Below are positions 9,438 through 17,665 of a stretch of DNA of 64,000 nucleotides, piece by piece. The stretch is taken from positions 731,501-795,500 of the forward strand of contig NZ_CP079194.1 in the NCBI RefSeq assembly GCF_019297855.1. The letters run 5' to 3'. This DNA comes from Gymnodinialimonas ceratoperidinii (GTDB taxonomy: Bacteria; Pseudomonadota; Alphaproteobacteria; Rhodobacterales; Rhodobacteraceae). The notes beneath the pieces were generated by a model. It saw only the letters and a program-made list of their open reading frames with translations, did no database searches and had not been told where the DNA came from. How positions within the stretch are numbered: position 1 is the first letter of the stretch; every line of letters starts with the position of its first letter. The position numbers and the translations under genes are program-made.

Positions 9438-10476
9438 TGGTTGTTTCAATCCGATCCGAACCCCTTTCCCGGAAATCCCCGCTGACGGCGAGGCCGTCGA
9501 AGTGGCCGAAGGCGTGTTGTGGCTGCGGGTTCCGCTGCCGATGGCGCTGGACCACGTGAACGTCTACGCGCTGCGCGATGATGACGGCTGGACGATCATC
9601 GACACCGGCGTGAACTCGCGCCGCACCATCGCGCTGTGGGAGAAGATCTTCGAAGGCCCGCTTGCGGGGGCGCCGGTGAAACGGCTGATCGTGACCCACC
9701 ACCACCCCGACCACGTGGGCCTTGCGGGCTGGTTCCAGAGCCGGGGCGTTGAGCTCTACATGACCCGCACGGCCTGGCTCTTTGCGCGCATGCTGACGCT
9801 GGACGAACAATCCGCCGCAACCGACGAACAGGTGCAGTTCTGGATCGATGCCGGCATGTCGCCCGAGGTGCTGGCCGAGCGTCGCGCCGAGCGGCCGTTC
9901 AACTTCGCCGATATCGTCCATCCGATGCCGCTCGGGTTCACGCGTCTGCACGAGGGCGGCTCGATCGAGATGGGCGGGCGCACGTGGGACATCCGCTTTG
10001 GCCACGGCCACGCGCCCGATCACGCGACGTTCTGGAGCCGGGATGAGGATCTCGTCATTGGCGGCGACCAATTGCTGGCGACGATCTCGCCCAACATCGG
10101 CGTCTATGCCACCGAGCCCGATGCCGATCCCCTGGGCGACTGGATGGCCGCCTGCGAGGCGCTGCAGCCCTTCGCGCTTGAAAGCCATCTGGTGCTGCCC
10201 GGCCACAAGGTGCCCTTCACCGGCCTGCCGGCCCGGATGCGGCAGTTGATCGACAATCACCATGGAGCCTTGGCGCGATTGCGCGACCATATCGCCCAAG
10301 GCCCCTGTTCGGCGGCGGAATGTTTCCCGGCCCTGTTCAAGCGCAAGATCGACGGCGGCACCTATGGCCTGGCGCTGGTGGAGGCGGTCGCGCACCTCAA
10401 CCATCTGCATCAGCTTGGTCAGGTGACGCGAAGCCGGCGCGAAGACGGGGCCTGGGCCTACCGCCTGGCACAGTGA
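9430..10476 (+). CDS. MBL fold metallo-hydrolase (LACTB2/glyoxalase II-like)
   Basis: 348 residues. The metal motif THHHPDHVG (H90-H92, D94, H95) and later [12 protein letters not shown] and VLPGHKVPF supply the usual zinc ligands of the metallo-beta-lactamase fold. The C-terminal ~90 residues ([20 protein letters not shown] to YRLAQ) look like the winged-helix tail of LACTB2-type enzymes. Likely cleaves a thioester, lactone or phosphoester, but the substrate cannot be read. AAAGGA lies 10 bases before the start. Linkage to an acyl-CoA dehydrogenase hints at acyl-thioester metabolism. Confidence 0.88.
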   Translation: MPDGCFNPIRTPFPEIPADGEAVEVAEGVLWLRVPLPMALDHVNVYALRDDDGWTIIDTGVNSRRTIALWEKIFEGPLAGAPVKRLIVTHHHPDHVGLAGWFQSRGVELYMTRTAWLFARMLTLDEQSAATDEQVQFWIDAGMSPEVLAERRAERPFNFADIVHPMPLGFTRLHEGGSIEMGGRTWDIRFGHGHAPDHATFWSRDEDLVIGGDQLLATISPNIGVYATEPDADPLGDWMAACEALQPFALESHLVLPGHKVPFTGLPARMRQLIDNHHGALARLRDHIAQGPCSAAECFPALFKRKIDGGTYGLALVEAVAHLNHLHQLGQVTRSRREDGAWAYRLAQ

Positions 10477-10576
10477 TCGCGGCATTGAGACACGTTCGAG
10501 TGGGGCTGACACGCGCCTTGTTCTGCGGTATTTCGAGCGCAACACAGACAAGCATCTCAGACCCGAGGACACGAAC

Positions 10577-10720
10577 ATGGCCGATCACGACGACTACAAG
10601 CACGGCGAAATGGACATCACCGAGCAGGAGAAGGCATTCGCCGGCTTCATGAAAATGTCCACCAACGTGGCGATTTTCAGCATTCTCGTCCTGATTTTCC
10701 TGGCGATCTTCGCGTCATGA
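10577..10720 (+). CDS. aa3-type cytochrome c oxidase subunit IV, 47 aa
   Basis: A 47-codon gene translating as [20 protein letters not shown] followed by a short Phe/Met link and one C-terminal membrane helix ([17 protein letters not shown]). This is the standard form of the small subunit IV of alphaproteobacterial aa3 oxidases: a polar N-terminal DITEQEKAF segment plus a single helix. The main oxidase subunits are not in the window. Its TGA stop overlaps the ATG of the next gene (ATGA). Confidence 0.88.
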   Translation: MADHDDYKHGEMDITEQEKAFAGFMKMSTNVAIFSILVLIFLAIFAS

Positions 10721-11337
10721 TCCGCGCGGCGCGTCTTGCCGTGGCGGGCGTACTGGCGCTGGTTCTTGCCGCCTGTTCGGCAGAATCGGTGTGGGACTCC
10801 GACGAGGCCGTGGCCCGCGCCACCTACGTGGCTCCCGGACCTTCCACGGTCACGCTGATCACCTCGATCAACACCCGCAACGGCTCGGGCGCGCATTCGG
10901 GCCTCTTGATCGACGGCGCGCAGCGTCTGCTCTTCGATCCCGCCGGAAGCTGGCACAACCCCGGCGTGCCGGAGCGCAATGACGTGCTGTTCGGCATGTC
11001 GCCCGCCTACATGGACATGTACCTCGCGTTCCAGTCGAACGGTGTCTTCGAGGTGCGGACCCAGACGGTCGAGGTCTCTCCCGCCGTGGCACAGCAATTG
11101 AGCCAGGCCGTGCAGAGCTACGGCGCGGTATCGCAGGCCTATTGCTCGCGCTCGATCACCGAGATCCTGAGCCAGACGCCGGGCTTCACCTCGATCCGGC
11201 CGACGTTCTTTCCGACCAACACGATGGAACAATTCGCCCAGATCCCCGGTGTGCGCGAGGCGACCATCGTCGGCACCACGGGCGACGAGGATGATGCCAG
11301 CGACGCGGTTCTGGCAGCTCAACTCGCCGGGCAGTAA
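10717..11337 (+). CDS. Lipoprotein, possible permuted papain-like (NlpC/P60-type) protein
   Basis: 206 residues. The N terminus is a lipoprotein signal with lipobox LAAC (C20), so a periplasmic lipid-anchored protein is expected. The body has [20 protein letters not shown] (His60) and later [17 protein letters not shown] (Cys143). A His-first, Cys-second order with a Y-C-S context resembles circularly permuted NlpC/P60 proteins of the YiiX type; that is inference from motif order only. It overlaps the aa3-COX IV gene by ATGA, so translation is coupled to it. A hairpin with A/T flanks follows. Confidence 0.7.
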   Translation: MIRAARLAVAGVLALVLAACSAESVWDSDEAVARATYVAPGPSTVTLITSINTRNGSGAHSGLLIDGAQRLLFDPAGSWHNPGVPERNDVLFGMSPAYMDMYLAFQSNGVFEVRTQTVEVSPAVAQQLSQAVQSYGAVSQAYCSRSITEILSQTPGFTSIRPTFFPTNTMEQFAQIPGVREATIVGTTGDEDDASDAVLAAQLAGQ

Positions 11338-11376
11338 GCGCGGCATCCGCGCAACGCTCCATCACACAGCACAAAG

Positions 11377-11410
11377 AAAAACCCCCGACGGCGTGGCCGC
11401 GGGGGTTTTT
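11377..11410. terminator. Bidirectional rho-independent terminator
   Basis: AAAAACCCCC at 11377-11386 pairs with GGGGGTTTTT at 11401-11410 around a GC-rich loop. It has a T-run on both strands and lies between the converging lipoprotein and rpsU genes. Confidence 0.9.
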
Positions 11411-11451
11411 CAATTCTTGACGATTCGCATGTGCGACCGACGCGGGGCTCC

Positions 11452-11658
11452 TTAGAGCATCCCTTCGCGCTGGAGCTTTTTGCGCGCCAGCTTGCGGGCA
11501 CGACGGATTGCTTCCGCCTTCTCGCGTGCGCGTTTCTCCGAGGGTTTTTCGTAATGTTGCTTGAGCTTCATCTCACGAAAGACGCCTTCGCGCTGAAGTT
11601 TCTTCTTCAGGGCACGGAGCGCTTGGTCGACATTGTTGTCGCGAACACTGACCTGCAT
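11452..11658 (-). CDS. rpsU: 30S ribosomal protein S21
   Basis: 68 residues starting [20 protein letters not shown] with a highly basic C-terminal half ([19 protein letters not shown]). This is full length for S21, the last protein to join the 30S platform, which affects mRNA start-site recognition. Single-gene unit ending at the bidirectional terminator. The region between its AAGG ribosome site and the ATG forms a small hairpin (see 11659-11677). Confidence 0.97.
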   Translation of the reverse strand: MQVSVRDNNVDQALRALKKKLQREGVFREMKLKQHYEKPSEKRAREKAEAIRRARKLARKKLQREGML

Positions 11659-11677
11659 GTGGTGTCACCACCTTTCT
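11659..11677 (-). promoter_or_regulatory. Hairpin at the rpsU ribosome-binding site and start
   Basis: On the minus strand the leader reads AGAAAGG then GTGGT-GAC-ACCAC immediately followed by ATG. The 5-bp stem fills the space between the ribosome site and the start codon. It could modulate S21 translation; no experiment is implied. Confidence 0.4.
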
Positions 11678-11762
11678 AGGTTAGATTTGCAAGGATCTGC
11701 AGGAAGTGGCGCTATAGCAATTGCCCCCTATGTTGTCTAGCCAAGGGATAAGGAGACTGTGA

Positions 11763-12449
11763 ATGACCGACATGAGTGATGCGTTCCTCGACGCCGCCTT
11801 GCAGCACGTGCCCTTTGACGGCTGGTCCGAGGCAACTTTCGTGGCTGCGGCCGCCGATGTGGATGCGCCCCTGGCGCAGGCGCGGGCGCTGTTTCCGCGC
11901 GGGGCGGTGGATCTGGCGATGGCGTTTCATCGCCGCGCCGACCGCGCGCTGGCGCTGGCCCTGTCGGAGACCGACCTTGCCACGATGCGCTTTCGCGAGC
12001 GTGTGGCCCATGCCGTAAAGCTGCGGCTGGAACTGGTGGCTGGCGAGAAGGAGGCCGTGCGCCGGGGCGCCACGCTGTTTGCCCTGCCGATCCATGCCGC
12101 AGACGGCGCGAAACTGATGTGGGAAACCGCGGATGTGATCTGGACCGCATTGGGCGACAGCAGCGATGACCTCAACTGGTACACCAAGCGCGCGACGCTG
12201 GCGGGCGTCTATTCGGCGACGGTGCTCTACTGGTTGGGCGATCAATCCGAGGGCCACATCGCGACATGGGCGTTCCTCGACCGGCGCATCGGCGACGTGA
12301 TGAAGATCGAGGAGATCAAGGCCAAGGTCCGCAACTCGGCGATGCTGAAGCCTTTCGCGACGGGGTTCGAGCGCTTTGCCGCCTCGGTCCGGGCGCCGCG
12401 GGCGAAGGGTCAGGATGATCTGCCGGGGCGCTGGACGCCGCCCACCTAG
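11763..12449 (+). CDS. COQ9 family protein (ubiquinone biosynthesis)
   Basis: 228 residues; the segment ARALFPRGAVDLAMAFHRRA followed by MRFRERVAHAVKLRLEL and DDLNWYTKRATLAGVYSATVLYWLGD is characteristic of COQ9. The eukaryotic protein is a lipid-binding TetR-like fold that presents intermediates to COQ7. RBS AAGGAGA lies 6 bases before the ATG. Divergent from rpsU and followed on the same strand by a quinone oxidoreductase. Confidence 0.93.
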   Translation: MTDMSDAFLDAALQHVPFDGWSEATFVAAAADVDAPLAQARALFPRGAVDLAMAFHRRADRALALALSETDLATMRFRERVAHAVKLRLELVAGEKEAVRRGATLFALPIHAADGAKLMWETADVIWTALGDSSDDLNWYTKRATLAGVYSATVLYWLGDQSEGHIATWAFLDRRIGDVMKIEEIKAKVRNSAMLKPFATGFERFAASVRAPRAKGQDDLPGRWTPPT

Positions 12450-12529
12450 GCAGCCCGCGCTTGCGCGGTTCCGGCTTGTCATCGCCCGCGTTTCCGCGTG
12501 ATCTACGCGCAACAATCGGAGGGATGGAT

Positions 12530-13513
12530 ATGTCTGACATGATGCGCGCGATCGAGATCTCGAAACCCGGCGGGCCGGAGGCTTTGCGCCTGTGCGAGCG
12601 TCCGATCCCGTCACCGGGTGCCGAGCAGATCCTGATCGAGGTGGACCACGCGGGCGTGAATCGTCCCGACGCCCTGCAACGCGCAGGCAGCTATGCCCCG
12701 CCGCCGGGGGCCTCGGACCTGCCGGGGCTGGAGGCCTCGGGCCGCGTCTCGGCCATCGGGCCGGGCGTGACACGGTGGGCCGTGGGTGACGCGGTCTGTG
12801 CGCTGCTGCCCGGAGGGGGCTATGCCGAGCATGTGGTGACCCATCAGGATCACGCGCTGCCGGTGCCCGAGGGGTTGTCCATGGCGCAGGCCGCCGCAGT
12901 GCCTGAGACGTTCTTCACCGTCTGGAGCAACGTTTTCATGCGCGCAGGCCTGCGCGCCGGTCAGCGGTTTCTGGTGCACGGCGGCTCCAGCGGTATCGGG
13001 ACGACAGCGATCCAATTGGCCCATGTCTTGGGCGCGCGCGTCTTCGCGACCGCCGGCACGGCCGAGAAATGCGCCGCCTGCGAGAGCCTCGGGGCGGAGC
13101 ATGCGATCAATTACCGTGACGCGGATTTTGTCGACGCGATGAAGGAAGTGGGCGGGGCGGATGTCATCCTCGACATGGTGGGCGGGGACTACCTGCCGCG
13201 CAACATCAAGGCACTCGCCGATGACGGGCATCTGCAACAGATCGCCTTCCTGCAAGGCCCGAAGGTGGAATTGAACTTCGCGCAGCTGATGGTGCGCCGG
13301 TTGACGATCTCGGGCTCCACCCTGCGGCCGCAATCCGATGGCGCCAAGGCTGCGATCGCGCAGGAGTTGCGCGAGAAGGTGTGGCCGTTGCTTGCCGCCG
13401 GCCGCGTCGCGCCGGTGATGGACCAGACCTTCGCGTTGGAGAAGGCGGCGGATGCCCATGCCCGGATGGAGAGCAGCGCGCATATCGGGAAGATCGTGCT
13501 GAAAGTGCGCTGA
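12530..13513 (+). CDS. NAD(P)H-quinone oxidoreductase (zinc-independent MDR family, PIG3/QorA-like)
   Basis: 327 residues from the ATG at 12530, preferred over the ATG at 12524 because GGAGG (12518-12522) is then 7 bases away. Medium-chain dehydrogenase fold: N-terminal catalytic domain with HAGVNRPDALQRAGSY, Rossmann motif HGGSSGIGTTAIQLAHVLGA near residue 145, and AGTAEKCAACESLGAEHAINY. It lacks the structural zinc Cys cluster. Family members reduce quinones with NADPH by two electrons. The copy B1 3' element lies 59 bases after the stop. Confidence 0.92.
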   Translation: MSDMMRAIEISKPGGPEALRLCERPIPSPGAEQILIEVDHAGVNRPDALQRAGSYAPPPGASDLPGLEASGRVSAIGPGVTRWAVGDAVCALLPGGGYAEHVVTHQDHALPVPEGLSMAQAAAVPETFFTVWSNVFMRAGLRAGQRFLVHGGSSGIGTTAIQLAHVLGARVFATAGTAEKCAACESLGAEHAINYRDADFVDAMKEVGGADVILDMVGGDYLPRNIKALADDGHLQQIAFLQGPKVELNFAQLMVRRLTISGSTLRPQSDGAKAAIAQELREKVWPLLAAGRVAPVMDQTFALEKAADAHARMESSAHIGKIVLKVR

Positions 13514-13571
13514 CGCTGTTGGGGAACCGCGGGCGGCTGCGAGTGTTGCCTGCAGCGGGACCCTCCGGGGG

Positions 13572-13603
13572 GAGTTGTACGGGCCAAGATGAAGGCAGGA
13601 GCG
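13572..13603 (+). repeat. 3' element, copy B1 (GAGTTGTAC...CCAAGATGAAG)
   Basis: Reads GAGTTGTACGGGCCAAGATG AAGGCAGGAGCG. It matches copy B2 at 39356-39386 almost base for base and shares the GTAy...AAGATGAAG core with the A copies. It lies 59 bases downstream of a same-strand stop, in the gap before a converging gene. Confidence 0.65.
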
Positions 13604-13631
13604 TTTTTGGCCGCGGGCCCGGCGTTTGGGG

Positions 13632-14243
13632 TCAGGTCGCCCCGAAGGCTTTCCAGCCCGCCATGTAGCGGGTTGTCGCGGTGATCAGGCAGATCGCGGC
13701 GAAGGCCCATGCGATCCACGCGAAGGCGAAGGGAAAGAGGCAGAAGGCGGCGAGGACCACGATGGTCTCGGCGCCTTCGGCGAGGCCCCCGAGGTAGTAG
13801 ATGCCTTTCGTGGGGTAATCCTCGGCCCGCAGGCCGCGCCGCTCGGCGATGACCGAGAAGGCAAGGAAGGACGTTCCGGTGAGTACGAAGCTGGCGATCA
13901 GCACCGCGCAGGGCAGGGCGTGCGCGGCCGGATCGGCGAAGGCGAAGCCGATGGGGAAGGCCGCGTAGAAGACGAAATCCAGCGCGATATCAAGGAAGGC
14001 GCCGCGATCGGTCGGCTTGGTCAGCCGCGCGACAGCACCGTCGAGGCCGTCGGCCAGGCGGTTCAGGGCCAGTCCGGCGAGCGCCAGGGGATAGAGCTGG
14101 AATGCTGCGGCGAGGGCCGCGAGCAGGCCGATGGCGCAGCCTCCGAGGGTAATCTGGTCGGCGCGCACGCCCCGGGCCACCAGCCAGCGGGCGGGGGGCT
14201 GCATCAGCTTGCGCTGCAAGGGGAGAAGGCGCGCGTCAATCAT
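13632..14243 (-). CDS. CDP-alcohol phosphatidyltransferase family protein
   Basis: 203 residues from the ATG at 14243; the much longer open frame upstream has no family features and overlaps the MFS gene. The CDP-alcohol motif is complete: D68-G-x2-A-R (DGAVAR), G81, D85 and D89. About five or six hydrophobic segments follow, as in inner-membrane phospholipid synthases. The family joins CDP-diacylglycerol or another CDP-alcohol to an alcohol acceptor; which lipid is made here cannot be told. Start-site evidence is weak because no strong RBS is visible. Confidence 0.85.
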   Translation of the reverse strand: MIDARLLPLQRKLMQPPARWLVARGVRADQITLGGCAIGLLAALAAAFQLYPLALAGLALNRLADGLDGAVARLTKPTDRGAFLDIALDFVFYAAFPIGFAFADPAAHALPCAVLIASFVLTGTSFLAFSVIAERRGLRAEDYPTKGIYYLGGLAEGAETIVVLAAFCLFPFAFAWIAWAFAAICLITATTRYMAGWKAFGAT

Positions 14244-14290
14244 GGGACGGTGATGGCGCGGGGCACGGCAGGCGTCAATGCACAGAAATG

Positions 14291-15469
14291 TCAGCGCGGG
14301 CGCTGGCGCCAGAGGAACAGCGACAGTGCAAGGGGCACGCAGGCGATGGCGGTCAGCGCCAGCAAGGTGCCGGTCGGGCCGAGGGCGGGCAGCATGCCGA
14401 GGCCGACCAGCGGCGCGAGGGCCGAGACGGTCAGCACCGGCAGGGCGAGGCGTGCCATCGTGGCGGCATAGGGTTTGGGGCCGAAAAGCCCCAGGGGCAC
14501 CGTGCCCCGCGCGATTGTCCAGAGGCCAAGGCCCATCCCGTAGGTGATCAGGCAGAGCGCGGCCGGCGCGCTGAGCGAGAGGCTGAGAAGCCCCGCGGCC
14601 ACGCAGAGGGTCGAGACCACCATCGTCGTCACCGGCGAGTGCCGCCCGCCGCCCAACATCTCGATCAGGCGCGCGCCGACCTGCGACGGGCCGATGACGG
14701 CGCCCAGGGCGGCGGCCTGGGCGAGGGTGTGGCCCTGCGCCATGAGAAGCGACGGCAGATGCATCGCCATGGCCGAGAAGATGAACACGAGGCAGACGCC
14801 CGCGATGGCGACGGCCAGCAGGCGCGGGTCGCGCCACGGGATGGGCGCGGTGTCGTCGGTGTCGTCGGTGGCCTCGGCGGTCTCGGGCGTTTTGACGGCA
14901 GGTTGCGGCAAGCCGAACCGGCAGATCGGCAGCGTCACCAACAGGTGCAGCCCCGCGTAGGCGGCGCAGGTGCCGCGCCAGCCGATGGCCTCGACCAGCA
15001 GCGCGGAGAGCGGCCAGCAGATCGTCGCGCTGAACCCGCCGATGAGGGTGAGCGAGGTGATCGCGCGCCGCGCCTCACCGCCGAAAACCTGCGACAGCAT
15101 CGAGAAGGCCGCCTCGTAGAGTGTTGCCGCCATCGCCGCGCCGATCACCACCCAGGCCAGAATATACACGGGCAGGCTCGGGGCGAGGGCCAGCGCGACG
15201 AGGCCGAGGATCATCACCCCGACGCCCGCGCAGAGCACCAAACGGCCGCCGCGGCGGTTGATTTCGCGACCCACGGTACCCGCCATCAGCGCCGAGGTTG
15301 CCAGCGCGATGGAGATGCCCCCGGTCACGGCGAAGGCGCTCCACCCGGTGTCTTGCACGATGGGTGGGGCGAGAATGGCGAGAAGGTAGAACGAGCTGCC
15401 CCAGGTGAGGATCTGCACCACCCCGAGGAGGGCGGCCAGCAGGCGGTAGTCGGGCGTCGCGGCGGTCAC
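14291..15469 (-). CDS. MFS transporter
   Basis: 392 residues with about twelve hydrophobic segments, first helix LLAALLGVVQILTWGSSFYL. The loop after the second helix, GREINRRGGR, is the typical MFS motif A position. A central hydrophilic stretch (VKTPETAEATDDTDDTAPIP, around 200) separates the two halves. Likely an inner-membrane exporter or uptake carrier; substrate unknown. It ends about 47 bases before the phosphatidyltransferase start and begins 8 bases after the HAD gene stop, suggesting one transcript of three genes. Confidence 0.9.
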   Translation of the reverse strand: MTAATPDYRLLAALLGVVQILTWGSSFYLLAILAPPIVQDTGWSAFAVTGGISIALATSALMAGTVGREINRRGGRLVLCAGVGVMILGLVALALAPSLPVYILAWVVIGAAMAATLYEAAFSMLSQVFGGEARRAITSLTLIGGFSATICWPLSALLVEAIGWRGTCAAYAGLHLLVTLPICRFGLPQPAVKTPETAEATDDTDDTAPIPWRDPRLLAVAIAGVCLVFIFSAMAMHLPSLLMAQGHTLAQAAALGAVIGPSQVGARLIEMLGGGRHSPVTTMVVSTLCVAAGLLSLSLSAPAALCLITYGMGLGLWTIARGTVPLGLFGPKPYAATMARLALPVLTVSALAPLVGLGMLPALGPTGTLLALTAIACVPLALSLFLWRQRPR

Positions 15470-15476
15470 GGTGGGA

Positions 15477-16178
15477 TTACTCCAACCGTTCGATCAGCTC
15501 GGGCAGGCCGCCGAGGTCGGGCAATTCGTGATAGCGCGGATGCCCTTCTGGCGTCTCGGCATGTTCCAACGCCCAGGTCAGGCCGTGAGGCACGTAGACG
15601 GCGTGGGCGCCGGCATCGAGGGCAGGGCGGATATCCGACTTCATCGAGTTGCCCACCATCATCGCGCGCTCCGCCCCGTCGCCATGGACCGAGAAGGCGC
15701 GATCATAGATACCGGGGTGCTTTTCCGAGACGATTTCCACGGCGGCAAAGAGTTCCCCCAACCCGCTGGCGGCCAGCTTCTGCTCCTGATGCAGCAGGTC
15801 GCCCTTGGTGATCAGCACGAGGGGGTGACGATCGGCCACCCGGGCCAGCGTCTCCTCCACATGGGGCAGCAAATGGATCGGATGGCGCAGCATCTCCTGG
15901 CCCATGGCGAGGATTTCGGCGATTACCTTGCCGTCCACGCGACCGTCGGTCACCGCCACGGCGGTTTCGATCATCGACAGCATAAAGCCTTTGATCCCAA
16001 AGCCATAGTGCCCGATATTGGCCTTCTCGAACTCCAGCAGGCGGGCGCGCAGGTCGTTATCCTCGGCGAAATCCGAGAGCAATTCGGCGAACCTGTCCTC
16101 CGTCAACCGGAAGAAACTCTCGTTCTGCCAAAGCGTATCGTCGGCGTCGAATCCGACCACGCTTAACCTTTCGCCCAT
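15477..16178 (-). CDS. HAD family hydrolase
   Basis: 233 residues with all four HAD motifs: I, FDADDTLW (D10, D12); II, LVLITKGD; III, the Lys of SEKHPGIYDRAF; IV, GNSMKSDI. Probably a small-molecule phosphatase of the phosphoglycolate/YjjG-like type. First gene of the apparent HAD-MFS-phosphatidyltransferase run, divergent from clpS. Confidence 0.92.
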   Translation of the reverse strand: MGERLSVVGFDADDTLWQNESFFRLTEDRFAELLSDFAEDNDLRARLLEFEKANIGHYGFGIKGFMLSMIETAVAVTDGRVDGKVIAEILAMGQEMLRHPIHLLPHVEETLARVADRHPLVLITKGDLLHQEQKLAASGLGELFAAVEIVSEKHPGIYDRAFSVHGDGAERAMMVGNSMKSDIRPALDAGAHAVYVPHGLTWALEHAETPEGHPRYHELPDLGGLPELIERLE

Positions 16179-16256
16179 TTGACCCTCTTTTCGGAATCGA
16201 TTGCAGTCTTATATAGTGCGGCCTAAGCACGGCTCTTGAAACCGGGACCAGACTTG

Positions 16257-16607
16257 ATGATGACCACCAAGATGATGGCAGATGAGCCCGACGACGTCGA
16301 CACCGGAGACGGCGACGTCTCGGTCGCGACAAAGACCAAGACAAAGACGCAGCGGCCGCCGATGTACAAGGTGATGCTGCTCAACGACGACTACACGCCG
16401 ATGGAGTTCGTCGTCCATGTGCTGGAGCGTTTCTTCGGCATCACCCACGCTGCCGCGGTGGAGATCATGCTGGTCGTCCACAAGAAGGGGCTTGCGGTCG
16501 TGGGCGTCTTCTCGCACGAGGTGGCCGAGACGAAAGTGGCGCAGGTGATGGATTTCGCGCGTCGCAACCAGCACCCCCTGCAATGCACGATGGAGAAGGA
16601 GGAGTAA
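16257..16607 (+). CDS. clpS: ATP-dependent Clp protease adaptor ClpS
   Basis: 116 residues from the ATG at 16257; a TTG at 16236 is also in frame but less likely. Disordered Asp/Thr/Lys-rich N terminus, then the ClpS core [20 protein letters not shown], the [19 protein letters not shown] segment and a [16 protein letters not shown] tail. ClpS binds proteins with N-terminal bulky residues and hands them to ClpAP (N-end rule). clpA is not adjacent here. A 7-bp hairpin embraces the stop codon. Confidence 0.95.
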   Translation: MMTTKMMADEPDDVDTGDGDVSVATKTKTKTQRPPMYKVMLLNDDYTPMEFVVHVLERFFGITHAAAVEIMLVVHKKGLAVVGVFSHEVAETKVAQVMDFARRNQHPLQCTMEKEE

Positions 16608-16614
16608 TCCTCCT
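16597..16614 (+). promoter_or_regulatory. Hairpin with GUAA tetraloop over the clpS stop codon
   Basis: AGGAGGA (16597-16603), GTAA, TCCTCCT (16608-16614): perfect 7-bp stem closed by a GNRA-type loop. The loop contains the clpS TAA and the left arm is a strong Shine-Dalgarno-like sequence about 20 bases before the methyltransferase ATG. Confidence 0.5.
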
Positions 16615-16622
16615 CTGATCTT

Positions 16623-17633
16623 ATGACCCCCGACAGATGGACCCTCGCCCTCGACAGCGGCGAACTCGATGCGCCTGCGGGCCGTGTACTGGTGATGCAG
16701 GCGCGTGCCGACAGCGATTTTTCCGCATTGGGCGATGTGACCTGCGTGCAGGGCTTTGCCCCGGACCACGAACGGCTGGAGGCCCGCGGCCTGCCGGTCG
16801 CGGTGGATGCGGAAGGCGAATTCGATGCGGCTCTCGTGCAGATCACCAAGTCGCGGGCCGGCACGCTCTCGGCGATCGCCGAGGCTTTGGGCCATATTCC
16901 GGCTGGCGGTCTGCTGATGGTGGACGGGCAGAAGGAAGAGGGCATCGAGGCCATCGTCAAACAGCTCAAGCGGGTGTTCGAGCTCGATCACGTCTACTCC
17001 AAGGCCCACGGCAAGCTCGCCTGGCTGCGCCGCCCCGAGAAGATCCCGGCGGAGGTGCTGGACTGGATCGTGGAGCCCGAGATGGGCCCCCATGGCTATG
17101 TCACCGTGCCGGGCGGCTTCAGCGTTGAAGGGCCCGACCGCGGGTCCGAGATCCTCGTGGCGTTGCTGCCCGAGCTGAAAGGCCGCGTGGCGGACTTCGG
17201 CGCCGGCTGGGGCTACCTCGCCGCCGAGGTGCTGGCCGAGCAGGAGGGGATCGAGACGCTGGATCTCGTCGAGGCCGATCACGCCATGCTGGAGGCCGCG
17301 CAGGTCAACGTCGACGATGAACGCGCCCGCTTCCACTGGGCTGACGTCACGCGCTTCACCCCTGACGCGCCCTATGACGCGATCATCTGCAACCCGCCGT
17401 TCCATACCGGGCGCCGCGCCGATCCGGGGCTGGGGCGCGCCTTCATTCAGGCAGCCGCCCGCCACCTGACGGCGCGTGGCCGCTTTATCATGGTAGCCAA
17501 CCGCCACTTGCCCTATGAGGACACCTTGAAATCCTGCTTTGGCTCCGGCGCGATGCTGGGCGAGCTCGAAGGCTACAAAATCTACGAGGCGACCAAGCCC
17601 AAGGGGCTGTCGTCCGGAAAACCAAGGCGCTAG
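16623..17633 (+). CDS. RsmC/RlmG-like class I SAM-dependent methyltransferase
   Basis: 336 residues in the two-domain RsmC arrangement: an N-terminal degenerate methyltransferase-like half (to about 165), then the catalytic half with VADFGAGWGYLAAEVL (SAM-binding motif I, about 193) and the amino-methylating motif IICNPPFHTGRRADPGLGRA. Enzymes of this type methylate the exocyclic amine of guanosine in rRNA (G1207 of 16S for RsmC). The exact rRNA position here is not provable. It follows clpS by 15 bases and precedes the SDR gene by 32. Confidence 0.88.
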   Translation: MTPDRWTLALDSGELDAPAGRVLVMQARADSDFSALGDVTCVQGFAPDHERLEARGLPVAVDAEGEFDAALVQITKSRAGTLSAIAEALGHIPAGGLLMVDGQKEEGIEAIVKQLKRVFELDHVYSKAHGKLAWLRRPEKIPAEVLDWIVEPEMGPHGYVTVPGGFSVEGPDRGSEILVALLPELKGRVADFGAGWGYLAAEVLAEQEGIETLDLVEADHAMLEAAQVNVDDERARFHWADVTRFTPDAPYDAIICNPPFHTGRRADPGLGRAFIQAAARHLTARGRFIMVANRHLPYEDTLKSCFGSGAMLGELEGYKIYEATKPKGLSSGKPRR

Positions 17634-17665
17634 GCGCTTTTCCCAAGGACATAAGGATAGATCCC

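Noticed and set aside
13632..14837. 401-codon version of the CDP-alcohol phosphatidyltransferase
   Set aside because: The first ~198 residues overlap the MFS gene and lack similarity; the family protein starts at 14243.
14288..15811. 507-codon plus-strand open frame
   Set aside because: Antisense to the MFS gene; Arg/Gly/His-rich shadow.
16178..16217. clpS promoter with TATAGT at 16212
   Set aside because: The -10 is plausible but no -35 at 16-18 bases could be matched, so it was not listed as a feature.
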